Positions 1-9,555 of a stretch of DNA of 64,000 bases are shown one piece after another. The notes below the pieces were generated by a model that made no database searches, was not told the origin of the DNA, and worked only from the letters and a program-made list of their open reading frames with translations. The DNA comes from R-RK-3 sp963842775. GTDB taxonomy: Bacteria; Pseudomonadota; Alphaproteobacteria; Rhizobiales; Rhodomicrobiaceae. Every line of letters begins with the position of its first letter. The first letter of the stretch is position 1. The DNA is taken from NCBI GenBank assembly GCA_963842775.1, contig CAWJHQ010000006.1:186001-250000 (forward strand), in the 5' to 3' direction. Made by a program: the position numbers and the translations under genes.

Positions 1-1813
1 GCGAGGAAGTCCCGTGTTTCGCGCTCACCGGCCCATATGCCGGCTCCGACGCGGCCTCGATGCGCGATATCGGCACCGTGACGCGCGGCATGCATAATGG
101 CCAGGAGGTCATCGGCGTCCGGCTGAACTGGGACAAGCGCTACATCACGCTCGCGCCCAACGCGACACTGCTGGGCCTCGCCTTCCACATGTCCGACCCG
201 GAAAATCTGCTCGGCAAGGGCGAGAATATCGGCATTACGCTGGCGCTGATTCCGGCAAGCCATGAAGGCGTGCAGATCGGCCGGCGGCATCTGCCTTGCG
301 GCAACGCCTTCCCGAACGGCCCGACCTGGGGCGAGAACGTCTTCATCCCGCTCGATTGGATCATCGGCGGCCAGGAGCATGTCGGCCAGGGCTGGCGGAT
401 GCTGATGAGCTGCCTCGCGGCGGGCCGTGCGATTTCGCTGCCCGCCAGCGGTACGGCTGCGGCGAAAAGCATGCTGCGTTCGACGTCCGCCTATGCGCGG
501 GTGCGCTCGCAGTTCAACATTCCGATCGGCAAGATGGAGGGCATCGAGGAGCCGCTCGCCCGCATGGTCGAGGCGGCCTATCTGCTCGAATCCGCCCGCT
601 CCGTCACCGCCTCCATGGTTTCGGGCGGCGACAAGCCCGCCGTGATTTCGGCGCTGATGAAATATCGCTGCACCGAATGGGCGCGCCAGGCCGTCAACGA
701 CGCGATGGACATCCAGGGCGGCAAGGCGATCTGCGACGGCCCGTCGAATTTCGCCCAGGCGGCCTATCAGATCCATCCCGGTCAGCATCACCGTCGAAGG
801 CGCCAACATCCTGACGCGCTCGCTGATGGTGATCGCGCAAGGCGCGCTGCGCAGCCATCCCTGGCTGTTCAAGGAAGTGGAGGCCGTGCAGAATTGGGAC
901 GAGGACGCCGGATTCCAGGCGTTCGAGACCGCGTTCGAAGGCCATGTCGGCTTTGCCATGGCCAATATCTTCGGCGCCTTCTTCCACAACGTCACCTTCG
1001 GCCTGTTCGCCGTCGCGCCCAAGGCCCGCTACAGCGCGCATTGGTATCGGCAGGCGTCACGCGCGGCGCGGAATTTCGCCCTCGTCACCGACCTGTCGGT
1101 GGCGATCCTGGGCGGCGGCCTGAAGACCAAGCAGCACATCACCGGACGGCTGGCCGACGCGCTGTCGGACCTCTATTTCGTCTGCTGCATGCTGAAGCGC
1201 TTCGAGGACGACGGCGAGCCGGAAGCCGACCGGGTCATTCTCGACCACAGCGTCAAGAACGCCCTGCACCGCTTCTATGCCTCGCTCGGCCGGGTCATCG
1301 CCAACTTCCCCAATCGCATCGTCGCGGTCTTGCTGCGCGTCGCGGTCTTCCCGCTCGGCAATAATTTCGGCATGTCGAACGATCAGCGCGCCAAGCAGAT
1401 CGTCTCGCTGGTGCTGGAGCCGAGCGCCACGCCGCGACCGGCTGACCCGCGAGGTCTTCGTCAGCCACGACCAGAACGAGGCGACCGGCGTTCTGGAAGC
1501 CGCGTTCCTCAAGGTGATCGAGTCCGAGGAGGCCAATCACAAGCTGGAGCGCGCGGTGCGCGCAGGCACGGTGCACCGGTTCCTCGGCAATGACTTCATC
1601 GGCGAAGCGGTGCAGAAGGGCGTCGTCACGGCGCAGGAAGGCGAGTTGCTGCGCGAGCGCGAGCGGCTGGTGGCCAAGGTCATCGCGGTCGATCATTTCG
1701 ACCCGGACGAAATCACCGGCAAGAGCGCCATCGGGCACAATTCCCGGCCGGCAAACGCGTTCGACAAGCCGCCCCATGCGGCATCATCAGAAGAAATTCA
1801 CGCGGCGGAATAG
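1..1813 (+). CDS. fadE: FadE-type acyl-CoA dehydrogenase, 5' partial, two apparent +1 breaks
   Basis: Catalyses the first, FAD-dependent desaturation of acyl-CoA in beta-oxidation. The frame is open from base 3, before any start codon, with the TGPYAGSDA flavin/substrate segment already present, so the N-terminal part lies outside the window. The dehydrogenase core is followed by the long C-terminal extension characteristic of the ~800-residue E. coli FadE type (SITVEGANILTRSLM, then a helical tail). The frame breaks at about 780 and about 1430; each is repaired by removing one base, after which the C-terminus reads on to TAG at 1811. It ends 13 bp before the fadJ-like gene and heads a fadE-fadJ-fadI operon. 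The family assignment is firm; I treat the breaks as sequence errors. Confidence 0.85.
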
Positions 1814-1826
1814 CGGAGAGAAGATC

Positions 1827-3849
1827 ATGGCGAAGACGCTGCCGGGCCTGAAACATTGGCATTACAACGTCGACTTCGAAAAGATCGCCTGGGCCACCTT
1901 CGACCAGGCGGGCGAAAGCACCAACAGCTTCGGCCGCGAAACGGCGACCGAGCTGGACACCATCGTCACCGCCGTCGAGGAAGCGGCAAAACGCGGCGAG
2001 GTCCGCGCGCTGATCTTCCTCTCCGGCAAGGACAAGGCCTTCATCGCCGGCGCCGACATCCGCGAATTCGATAATCTGACGCGCGAAAAGGATGTCGAGG
2101 ACGCGGTCAGGCAATTGACGGCGGTGTTCGACCGCATCGAGACGATGCCGATCCCGGTGATCGCGGCCATCCACGGCTATTGCCTCGGCGGCGGGCTCGA
2201 ATTCGCGATGGCCTGCCATTACCGCATCGCGACCCGCTCCGAGGAAACCCGCCTCGGCCTGCCCGAAGTGCGGCTCGGCATCATTCCCGGCCTCAACGGC
2301 ACCGTCCGCTGGCTCGAACTCTCCGGCCCGCTCGCGGCGATGCCCGCCATGCTGGCCGGCAAGATGCTGCGCCCCAGCGCCGCGCGCGCCATGGGCCTCG
2401 TCGACCAGCTCGTGCCGAGCAAGCTGGAATTGCGCTGGGCGGCCCGCCGGGCGGCTCTGCAGAAGCGCAAATCCAAGGGCGCGTCCTGGTGGAAGCGCCT
2501 GCTCAGCCAGTCGCCGATCCGCGGCCTGCTGGCCAACCGGATGCGCAGGGAAACCGCCAAGAAGGTGCGCGAAGAGCATTATCCCGCGCCCTTCAAGCTC
2601 ATCGACCTGTTCGACCGCTTCGGCGGCGACCGCCGGCAGATGGCGATCGCCGAGACCCGCTTCTTCGCGCCGCTCATGGTGAGCGAGACGTCGCGCAATC
2701 TGCGCCGCGTCTTCCGCCTCTCCGAGATGCTGAAGGGCGAAGCGCCGAAGAACGTCACCAAACCCAAGCGCGTGCATGTGATCGGCGCGGGCACGATGGG
2801 CGCCGACATCGCGGCCTGGTGCGTGATCTCGGGCATGGAAGTCAGCATTCAGGACATGGCGCAGGAGCAGATCGACAAGGCGCTCGGCAGCGCCAAGAAG
2901 CTGTTCAAGAAGCGGCTGCGCGGCTCCACCGAAGTGGATACCGCCATGGCCCGCCTCTACGCCGATGCGAAGGGCGACCGCATTCCGCGCGCCGACGTCG
3001 TCATCGAGGCCATCGTCGAGAAGCTCGACATCAAGCAGAAGGTGCTGGCCGCCACCGAGGCGCGGATGAAGCCGGGCGCGCTGCTGGCGACGAACACCTC
3101 GTCGCTGCCCATCGAGCAGATCGCGCAAGGCCTCGCCGATCCGGGCCGGCTGATCGGCGTGCATTTCTTCAATCCCGGTGCCGCAAATGCCGCTCGTCGA
3201 AGTGGTGCGCGGACCCGGCAGCCGCGAGGATGTGGTGCGGCAGGGCTGCGGCTTCGTCGCCGCGATCGACAAATTCCCGCTGATCACCAAGAGCACGCCC
3301 GGCTTCCTCGTCAACCGCGTGCTCGGACCCTATATGTTCGACGCGATCCGGCGCATCGAGGAAGGCACGCCGAAAGAAAAGATCGACGCCGCCGCCGAGA
3401 AATTCGGCATGCCGATGGGACCGGTCGAACTGGCCGATACGGTCGGCCTCGACATCTGCGCTAATGTCGCGGCGGTGCTGGGCAATCCGCCGCCGCCCAA
3501 TTCGGAGCTGGCCCGGCTGGTCGCGGCGGGCAAGCTCGGCAAGAAGACAGGCTCCGGCTTCTACCCATGGGTGGACGGCAAGGCGCAGAAGACGCCGGCC
3601 GAATATGATCAGGCCGAACTCGACCGCCTCGGCAAGGATCTGGTCAAGCCGCTGATCGACGAATGCGAGAAGTGCCTCGCCGAGGGCGTCGTCGCGGATG
3701 CCGACCACGTCGATGCGGGCGTGATTTTCGGCACCGGCTTCGCGCCCTTCCGCGGCGGCCCGCTGCATTACCGCGCATCACAGAAGACGCAAGCCCCCAG
3801 CACGCAGCCCCAGCCGGCCGTGACGACGGCGACGGCGGCAGCCGAGTAA
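1827..3849 (+). CDS. fadJ: 3-hydroxyacyl-CoA dehydrogenase/enoyl-CoA hydratase (FadJ/FadB alpha-subunit type), one +1 break
   Basis: Bifunctional beta-oxidation enzyme that hydrates trans-2-enoyl-CoA and oxidises 3-hydroxyacyl-CoA with NAD. The N-terminal crotonase domain (about residues 1-200) keeps the oxyanion-hole/catalytic stretch GYCLGGGLE and the second glutamate in LGLPEVRLGIIPG. The Rossmann dinucleotide site VIGAGTMGADIA begins near residue 315, and HFFNP marks the dehydrogenase catalytic histidine. One extra G near 3178 breaks the frame; the rest resumes as VPQMPLVEVV and runs to TAA at 3847. About 674 residues, slightly short for the family (~715). ATG at 1827 follows GGAGAGAAG. 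It lies between fadE and the thiolase with short spacers, so the three are probably co-transcribed. Confidence 0.9.
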
Positions 3850-3861
3850 GGAGACAGATCC

Positions 3862-5170
3862 ATGGCAGGACAATTGCGGCGTGTCGCGGTGCTTGGCGGA
3901 ATTCGCACGCCTTTTTGCCGGTCGAACACGGCCTATTCCGATCTCAGCAATCTCGATCTGATGACGGCGGCGCTGAACGGGCTGGTCGAGAAATTCCATC
4001 TCGAGGGGCAGCTGATCGACGAGGTTGTCGGCGGCGCGGTCGTCACCCATTCGAAGGACTTCAATCTGGCGCGGGAGTCGGTGATCGCGACCAAGCTCGA
4101 TCCGAGGACGCCCGGCGTAACGCTTGATCCAGGCCTGCGGAACGAGCTTGCAGGCCGCTCTCGGCAGCGCGGCGAAGATCGCCACCGGCCAGATCGAATG
4201 CGCGATCGCCGTCGGCTCCGACACGACTTCCGACGCGCCGATCGTGGTGCAGCGCCGCCTGGCGCAGCGCCTGGCGAAGCTGGCGCGCGCAAAGACCTTT
4301 GCCGAGAAGGCCAGCATCTTCATGAAGGGCTTCTCGCCTTCCGAGCTGACGCCGGTCGCGCCGAGCGTCGCCGAGCCGCGCACCGGCCTGTCCATGGGCC
4401 AGCATACCGAGCTGATGGCGCAGGAATTCGAGATCTCCCGCGAGGCGCAGGACCAATTGGCGTTCGAGAGCCACCGCAAGGCGGCCAAGGCCTATGACGA
4501 AGGCTTCATGGACGATCTGCTCGTGCCCACCGCCGGCGTGTTCCGCGACAATAATCTGCGCGCCGACGTCGACCTGGGCAAGCTGGCGACGCTGAAGCCA
4601 GCCTTCGAGAAATCCGAGCGCGGCACGCTCACCGCGGCGAACTCCACCCCGCTCACCGATGGCGCCTCCAGCGTGCTGCTCGCCTCCGAGGAATGGGCCG
4701 ACAAGCACGGGCTGCGGCCGCAGGCCTATCTTGTCCACGGCTATCATTCCGCGATCGATTTCGTGCATGGCCAGGGCCTCTTGATGGCGCCGACCATCGC
4801 CGTGTCGCGCATGCTCGACCAGGCCGGGCTGACCTTGCAGGATTTCGACTTCTACGAGATCCACGAGGCCTTCGCCGCGCAAGTGCTGGCGACGCTCAAG
4901 GCTTGGGAATCGCCGCAATATTGCAAGGAAATCCTCGGCAAGGACCGGCCGCTCGGCAGCATCGACCGCGCCAAGCTGAATGTGAAGGGCTCCAGCATCG
5001 CCTTCGGGCACCCCTTCGCGGCGACCGGCGGACGCATCGTCGCGACGCTGGCGAAAATCCTGGCGCAGAACGGCGGCGGACGCGGGCTGATCTCGATCTG
5101 CACCGCCGGCGGCATGGGCGTCGCCGCCATCATGGAAGGCGTCAGCCCGACCCAGCATACGGTGCATTGA
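3862..5170 (+). CDS. fadI: Acetyl-CoA C-acyltransferase (thiolase, FadI type), one +1 break
   Basis: Thiolytic last step of beta-oxidation, partner of the upstream multifunctional enzyme. Thiolase hallmarks are all present: nucleophile cysteine in IQACGTS, the EIHEAFA segment, the GHPFAATGGR histidine and the second active cysteine in CTAGGMG. About 435 residues, the length of FadI rather than the shorter FadA. An extra T near 4118 (CGCTTGATCC) shifts the frame once. ATG at 3862 is preceded by AAGGAGA. The last ~139 bp of this gene occur again, almost unchanged, at 6736-6874. Confidence 0.9.
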
Positions 5171-5342
5171 TCCGGGTCATCCTCCGCCCTCTCCCGGAAG
5201 GGGAGGGCGTTGGCTGTGCCCATGCGGCAGACCGGCCCTGCGAGGTCGGTTCTGAAGCCGGCGAATTGCGGTTATCCAAGCGCGCGGTTTAATACCAAGT
5301 CCCAGCGACATGAACTCATGCCGTGAGATCGGCTCGAGCCTT

Positions 5343-5450
5343 CACCTCTCCCAGGGGAGAGGTCGGCGCAAAGCGCCGGGTGAGGGGTTTATGCCTTATA
5401 TATCAATCGCTTAACCCCTCACCCCAACCCTCTCCCAATGGGAGAGGGAG
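5343..5450. repeat. Palindromic intergenic repeat, family A (copy 1)
   Basis: About 108 bp built of nested inverted repeats: CCTCTCCC...GGGGAGAGG at the left, GGTGAGGGG answered by CCCCTCACC in the middle, and CCCTCTCCCAATGGGAGAGGG at the right. A second full copy with the same architecture lies at 27250-27363. A short fragment occurs at 5188-5206 and an 8-bp-stem fragment inside dnaE2 at 23017. Nothing in it codes. The 172 bp between fadI and this element hold only divergent sequence shared with the region after the second fadI tail. Confidence 0.8.
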
Positions 5451-5521
5451 CGATTTACAGGCGCACCTTTGCGCCAGCGGGGATTGAGACGCGTGAGTCG
5501 CACTTTCAGAGATCTGGTATT

Positions 5522-5646
5522 AGAGCGCTTCCCGAAAAGCATGGCCTCGCGAAAGCGGGGCTGTTACGCGGTTTTCGGATAAGAAGCGCGATCAAGCAAA
5601 GAATCGAGAGCGGTTTCCGATTCGAATGAAGCGGGAACCGCTCTAG
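5522..5646. repeat. Palindromic intergenic repeat, family B (copy 1)
   Basis: Begins AGAGCGCTTCCCGAAAAG and ends GGAACCGCTCTAG. The terminal arm AGAGCGGTTTCC pairs with GGAACCGCTCT. It matches 43130-43232 almost base for base, except that this copy carries about 22 extra bases (CATGGCCTCGCGAAAGCGGGG) near its left end, a hairpin module that also appears in family C at 17719-17742. The modular make-up suggests a mobile or formerly mobile small repeat. Confidence 0.8.
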
Positions 5647-5678
5647 GCAGGAAGCGCGCCAGTGCGGCCTCACATCCC

Positions 5679-6607
5679 TCAATATCGCGAGGGATCCTTA
5701 GCCTGACGCGTCGGCCACTTGCAACCGGCTATCAAGCACCGTTCAGCTGTTCCCAGCCGGTTGAAGAGCCGCTTTTTCTGAAGCGGTTGCGGCTGATCGT
5801 AGAGACGGGGCAAGGGCGTCGCCGCCGCGACGGTCTGTTCGGCGGGGAGCGGTCCTTCCTCGGTAGCCAGCCGCTCCGAGAGAGCCACTGCCTTCCCCGA
5901 TGATTGCGGCGTCGCGCCTGGCGTTATGGCCGTCGGGCCGTTCACATTCTCTGGCACGGCCCTGCCGGTGGAAGCAAGGTCACCGCTCGTCGGCAAGGTG
6001 CGCTGAAAGGAGGCGAGTCTCGGCCTCGGCCGGCAGGAACGGCGCCTTTTCCGGCAATGGCGGGGGCGCGGCGGAATGGGCCGCTTTCACCACTGCAGGT
6101 GCGGGAGCGGGTGGTCTATCCGCCTGTATCGGCTCGGCAGCTATCGGCTTGGCTTGCGGAAGCGGCTGGATAGGCGGGGGCACGGTGATCGTCTTGACCT
6201 CAAGATACCTCGGCGCCTGCGCCCCTCAGTGTTTCGTCGGCCCATTCCTGGCAGAGTTCTGCGGGTGTCGTGCGAAACGAATGGGCGATACTGGCTATGT
6301 AGCGTCTCCGCCCTACGTCCCAGAAACCGTCCTCGCCGGCTTGCTGGGCACGGTCGCCCCGCTGCCTGTCGAAGGTTTCGCCGGGCGGGAGCTTGCTCAA
6401 TCTAGCTCCCATGGCCGCGACGGTCTGGTCGGCGATTGCTGGGGCGAGGAATTGATTGTCGCGGCAATAACGGATCAGCCCGATCTTGTTGCGCGCTGCC
6501 TCGTAGACCACGCCACTCTCACTGAATTCCTGGGCCATCGTTTTATGCGAGGGAAGAACGCAGAGCGTCAGGCCGAGCAAGGCGACGAGCGACTGGACTT
6601 GGAACAT
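5679..6607 (-). CDS. Secreted protein of unknown function with proline-rich linker, two apparent +1 breaks
   Basis: I do not recognise the family. ATG at 6607 follows GAGGG; a typical Sec signal peptide (hydrophobic VALLGLTLCVLP, cleavage after KTMAQ) precedes a ~100-residue domain with two conserved-looking cysteines (IRYCRDN and ELCQEWADE). One extra base near 6215 hides a continuation that reads a Pro/Ala-rich linker (VPPPIQPLPQAKP and more). A second near 6000 leads into a C-terminal segment containing ERCLIAGCKW. Total about 305 residues if both shifts are repaired; otherwise the first domain stops at 6200. It lies between the two copies of the fadI tail, so it may have arrived with that rearrangement. 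The exported location is a good inference; the function is unknown. Confidence 0.55.
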
Positions 6608-6631
6608 ACGAATTACCCTCAACTCGTATTA

Positions 6632-6641
6632 TTGTATACAA
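6632..6641. promoter_or_regulatory. Candidate regulator operator TTGTATACAA
   Basis: Perfect 10-bp palindrome 25-34 bp upstream of the ATG of the secreted protein at 6607. A near copy, ATTGTATACAGT, lies at 18641-18652, about 40 bp before the MMPL transporter start. TTGTATACAA-like sites are often bound by GntR-family regulators. That is analogy only; no such regulator is encoded here. Confidence 0.3.
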
Positions 6642-6735
6642 GGATGCGGCATCATCGTGGCCGAATGGGAGGCTTCTCCGTCCGGATCATACGCTCTTGC
6701 CCGAGCGCTCCGCCGTAGAGCCGCGGCGTTGGGCA

Positions 6736-6875
6736 GACGCATCGTCGCGACGCTGGCGAAAATCCTGGCGCAGAACGGCGGCGGACGCGGGCTGATCTCG
6801 ATCTGCACGGCCGGCGGCATGGGCGTCGCCGCCATCATGGAAGGCGTCAGCCCGACCCAGCATACGGTGCATTAA
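6736..6875 (+). pseudogene. Duplicated 3' end of the fadI thiolase
   Basis: Carries the last ~46 codons of the thiolase at 5031-5170, offset by 1705 bp, including the CTAGGMG active-site segment and the final residues. I see a single base difference in the coding part (ACC versus ACG) plus a different stop codon (TAA instead of TGA). Downstream resemblance continues to about 6985, but diverged with gaps. There is no start codon or upstream thiolase sequence, so it cannot make an enzyme. The 1.5 kb between the copies holds repeats and the secreted-protein gene. Confidence 0.85.
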
Positions 6876-7088
6876 CTCCGGGTCATCCTCGCCCTCCCGG
6901 GGATCGCGCGACTGCGCTCATGCGACAGACGGGCCCGGCTAGGCCGGGTCTGGATTCGATGAATTGCGGCTATCAACGGTGCGGTCTGAGGCGGTTCGTG
7001 TCCCGACGCGGACATGCGCCCGATGAGTGCTACTTTCTGCCATGTGGTGACTGCGGCCACTAATGGGGGCGTGCCATAAGCCGGAATT

Positions 7089-8120
7089 TTAGGTATACAG
7101 CATGTCCCATTCCTCGCCGAGAACCCAGCGGAGTGCTGAAAGCTTGCCGTTGATCATTCCCCATTCGAAGTCGGTCCAGGGGCCGAGGTTCTCCAGGCCG
7201 TATTGCTTTTCTACGCGAGCAGCCGCCTTTTTTGCTCCTTCCCAAATGTCTCGTTGCATTGGACGGGTTTGATGGTTCTTGACGGGGAAGGTTTCCTTTT
7301 CGACGAGCTTGATTTTACCGCGTTCAATTTTGTCACGCCAAACCTGGTGCCGGTTGTACCAAACCTGATGAAACAGGAGATCCATGGCATCGAGGATTTC
7401 TTTAAGTCGACGCGGCTCCTCGACCCATTGCTGCTCGACCATGATGTCAGCCAACATGTGCGGTTCGACACGCCGCAGCGTCTCGCCGAGGGTGATGAAG
7501 TAGAGTGATTTCACTTTGGAAAAATGGGCGGCGATGTCGGGGTGCGGAAGCTTATCATTTAAATTGGGTGCGCTGAAATCGTTGGTATTGTGGCTGACGA
7601 ATGCAAATCGAACGCCTTTGGCAGTCGTCGTAGCAATGACTTCCGCATAAGTTTCGATCAGGATCGCATCGTTGATGCTGTTCTTTTTCCGATGAAACGG
7701 CGCGCGCCCGTCAATGGCACGCTGTGCGGCGCGCAGTTTCACCGTGTCCGATGTTGGAATGATCGTTGCTATCTGGAAGAGCTTTTCGATGCGGGCGACC
7801 GCTACCGCGACGTTTTCGGCCAAGGCCGGCAGCTTGTGATCAACGTCGTTGAGCTGCTCGATCACGAGGTCCTTTTTCTTTCCGTCGCCGAATTGGCTGA
7901 CGACGTCTTTCACGCGCTTGAGCGCGGTTGAGAGGCTCTTGCGACCTTCCTCGATGGTACGTGCTCTGTTGCGGGCGAATTCGTCGATGATTGTTTGGGG
8001 CAGGATAAGCTGGACCTGGCCTGCCTGGACCAGCTCCTCTAGAGCTGCCAGAAGAGGTCGCTGTTGGTGATCCTTTGCAAGGTCGATCCAAATGCATGTG
8101 TCGATGAGAAGTTTGAACAT
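7089..8120 (-). CDS. PIN-domain protein (predicted endoribonuclease), paired with HEPN protein
   Basis: About 343 residues. The N-terminal PIN-like nuclease fold shows the first acidic motif at the very start (FKLLIDTCIWIDLAK), a second acidic motif in the middle (INDAILIET) and a third in FVSHNTNDF; these are the metal-binding acids of PIN RNases. The C-terminal ~130 residues are charged and aromatic, with no domain I recognise. The stop of the upstream HEPN gene sits one base before the ATG at 8120, so translation is coupled; an in-frame ATG at 8141 would instead overlap that gene. Predicted role: RNA cleavage in a toxin-antitoxin or phage-defence setting. Base composition is lower in GC than the flanking fad genes, which suggests transfer. 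Confidence 0.75.
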   Translation of the reverse strand: MFKLLIDTCIWIDLAKDHQQRPLLAALEELVQAGQVQLILPQTIIDEFARNRARTIEEGRKSLSTALKRVKDVVSQFGDGKKKDLVIEQLNDVDHKLPALAENVAVAVARIEKLFQIATIIPTSDTVKLRAAQRAIDGRAPFHRKKNSINDAILIETYAEVIATTTAKGVRFAFVSHNTNDFSAPNLNDKLPHPDIAAHFSKVKSLYFITLGETLRRVEPHMLADIMVEQQWVEEPRRLKEILDAMDLLFHQVWYNRHQVWRDKIERGKIKLVEKETFPVKNHQTRPMQRDIWEGAKKAAARVEKQYGLENLGPWTDFEWGMINGKLSALRWVLGEEWDMLYT

Positions 8121-8121
8121 C

Positions 8122-8871
8122 CTAGGGCTTGCGTCGCCCATCGACGATACGGAGTAGGTGTGAGGCGAGCAGAACTTGGTATTGCGCGTCGCGGAGGTCG
8201 GTCACAGGCTTGCGGTGCCCATGTGAATTTCTAAATACGCCGAACGCACCGGCAAATAGGTGCTGAAGCGCCAGGCGTTCACCGTCGGGATCGGACATGT
8301 TGGTGAGTGGGCCGCCGTCTTTAGCAAACGCCTTACGCATAAGGCTGTCGCCAACGTCGTTGGCCGAAAGACAAGCTGCGTCGCGCACCTCGATCTCGAG
8401 CGTGCGAAAGGCATCAAACATCGCGTCGCTTAGCTCGTTGCGCGCGAGTGTAGCCCAGGCCTTATCGGCGATCATTGGATGAAGTAGCGCCTTTTGGAAG
8501 GCCGCAGCTTCGGCGTATTGTTGCGCGTCGAAATTATCAGCTGCCTCTCGTCCTCTCGCAGTGAGAACCTTGAAGCCGTTTGCGCCGTTGATGCCGGTGT
8601 CGGGCCTGATAAATCCTTCACAGTCAATGAAGCGCCATGCCTCGGCAAGATGGCCTTCTGTCTTGCGGTTATCGATCGGGGAATATCGCGGCGCGCCCGG
8701 AGCGTGGTTGTGGTTGCCTGTGGCGAGCTCATCAGCAAAAGCGATTTGAAATCGGCCGCCTTGTTTCTCCTGGGCGATCACGGCGAATTTCAGAAGTATC
8801 GGGACGAGATCTTCCGGCGATACGGCAAGTAGGTCCACGACGTTGGGATAGAGCTTAGGTAAAGTGTCCAT
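8122..8871 (-). CDS. TIGR02391 (Ymh) family protein with C-terminal HEPN RNase motif
   Basis: About 249 residues. The N-terminal half looks like a winged-helix region (GFKVLTARGREAADNF). The C-terminal ~120 residues match the TIGR02391/Ymh family of abortive-infection-like proteins: AFRTLEIEVRDAA, then SLMRKAF, PLTNM and FAGAFGVFRNSHGH. The RNSHGH string is the R-x4-H catalytic motif of HEPN ribonucleases. ATG at 8871 follows GAGGAC; more upstream starts lack a ribosome site. It is the first gene of a two-gene unit with the PIN protein. HEPN and PIN nucleases commonly occur in defence and toxin modules; which of the two would act as toxin is not visible from sequence. Confidence 0.75.
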   Translation of the reverse strand: MDTLPKLYPNVVDLLAVSPEDLVPILLKFAVIAQEKQGGRFQIAFADELATGNHNHAPGAPRYSPIDNRKTEGHLAEAWRFIDCEGFIRPDTGINGANGFKVLTARGREAADNFDAQQYAEAAAFQKALLHPMIADKAWATLARNELSDAMFDAFRTLEIEVRDAACLSANDVGDSLMRKAFAKDGGPLTNMSDPDGERLALQHLFAGAFGVFRNSHGHRKPVTDLRDAQYQVLLASHLLRIVDGRRKP

Positions 8872-9122
8872 GTCCGTCCTCAGTCTGGAAGTTGCATTTA
8901 GAAAATCGTGCCGGTGCGGAAATAAACTCGACCTCATGCCGGAACTGAATAACAAAGCAGCGCTGCCGGTCAAGGTATGAGGATCAACCCTATTTAGGGA
9001 AAGTCAGCATTGAGGCGCTGCGAGAATAGCATTTTCACACCTCGGCAGCCGCTTCTGACCTTCTACATCAGGCGCCAACCGTCAGCTTGTGAACCGCAGC
9101 GGGCGGCAGAACGCAAAACCCG

Positions 9123-9555
9123 CTAATTCCGCCCCTTGAGCAACTCGATGCACTGCGTGCGGATGTCGCCGAGGTCGCCCAGCGCCGCCTCGATATCGCG
9201 GCGCTTGCCTTCCAGTTCGGCGATCGATGTCTCCACCTTTTGCAGCAGGAGCCGCGTCTGCGCGATCTGGTTCGGATCGGCGTCGTACAGGTTCAGATAT
9301 TCGGCGATCTCTTCCAGGCTGAAGCCGAGCCGCTTGCCCCTGAGGATGAGGATGAGCCGGGCGCGGTCGCGCTTCTTGTAGATGCGGTTGCTGCCGACCC
9401 GCTCCGGCGCGATCAGGCCCTTCAACTCATAGAAGCGGATGGCGCGCGTCGAAATGCCGAATTCGGAGGCGAGATCGCCGATGCTGTAAAGCGGCGTCTC
9501 GCCTTTCGCCGGCGCGGGACGGTGTCCCGGATTTTGGATCAGTTTTTATCGACAT
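9123..9555 (-). CDS. MerR-family transcriptional regulator
   Basis: Winged-helix DNA-binding domain YSIGDLASEFGISTRAIRFYE, then a basic segment and a C-terminal coiled coil (TRLLLQKVETSIAELEGKR) typical of MerR dimers; no metal-binding cysteines at the tail. The helix-turn-helix frame has no good start of its own. ATG at 9555, inside the last codons of fadD, reads MSIKTDPKSG and joins after one extra base between about 9430 and 9530. That start is an inference. Overlap with fadD means the two are co-transcribed, and the likely role is control of the fatty-acid ligase, as with similar MerR genes in rhizobia. Confidence 0.7.

Noticed and set aside
1713..3314. 533-codon minus-strand open frame opposite fadJ
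   Set aside because: Antisense shadow with repetitive His/Arg/Gly composition and no ribosome site.
5343..5450. CRISPR array
   Set aside because: The repeats are single palindromic elements at scattered loci, without regular spacers or cas genes.
5171..7088. Insertion sequence or transposon
   Set aside because: A duplicated gene end flanks the segment, but there is no transposase, integrase or matching terminal inverted repeat.
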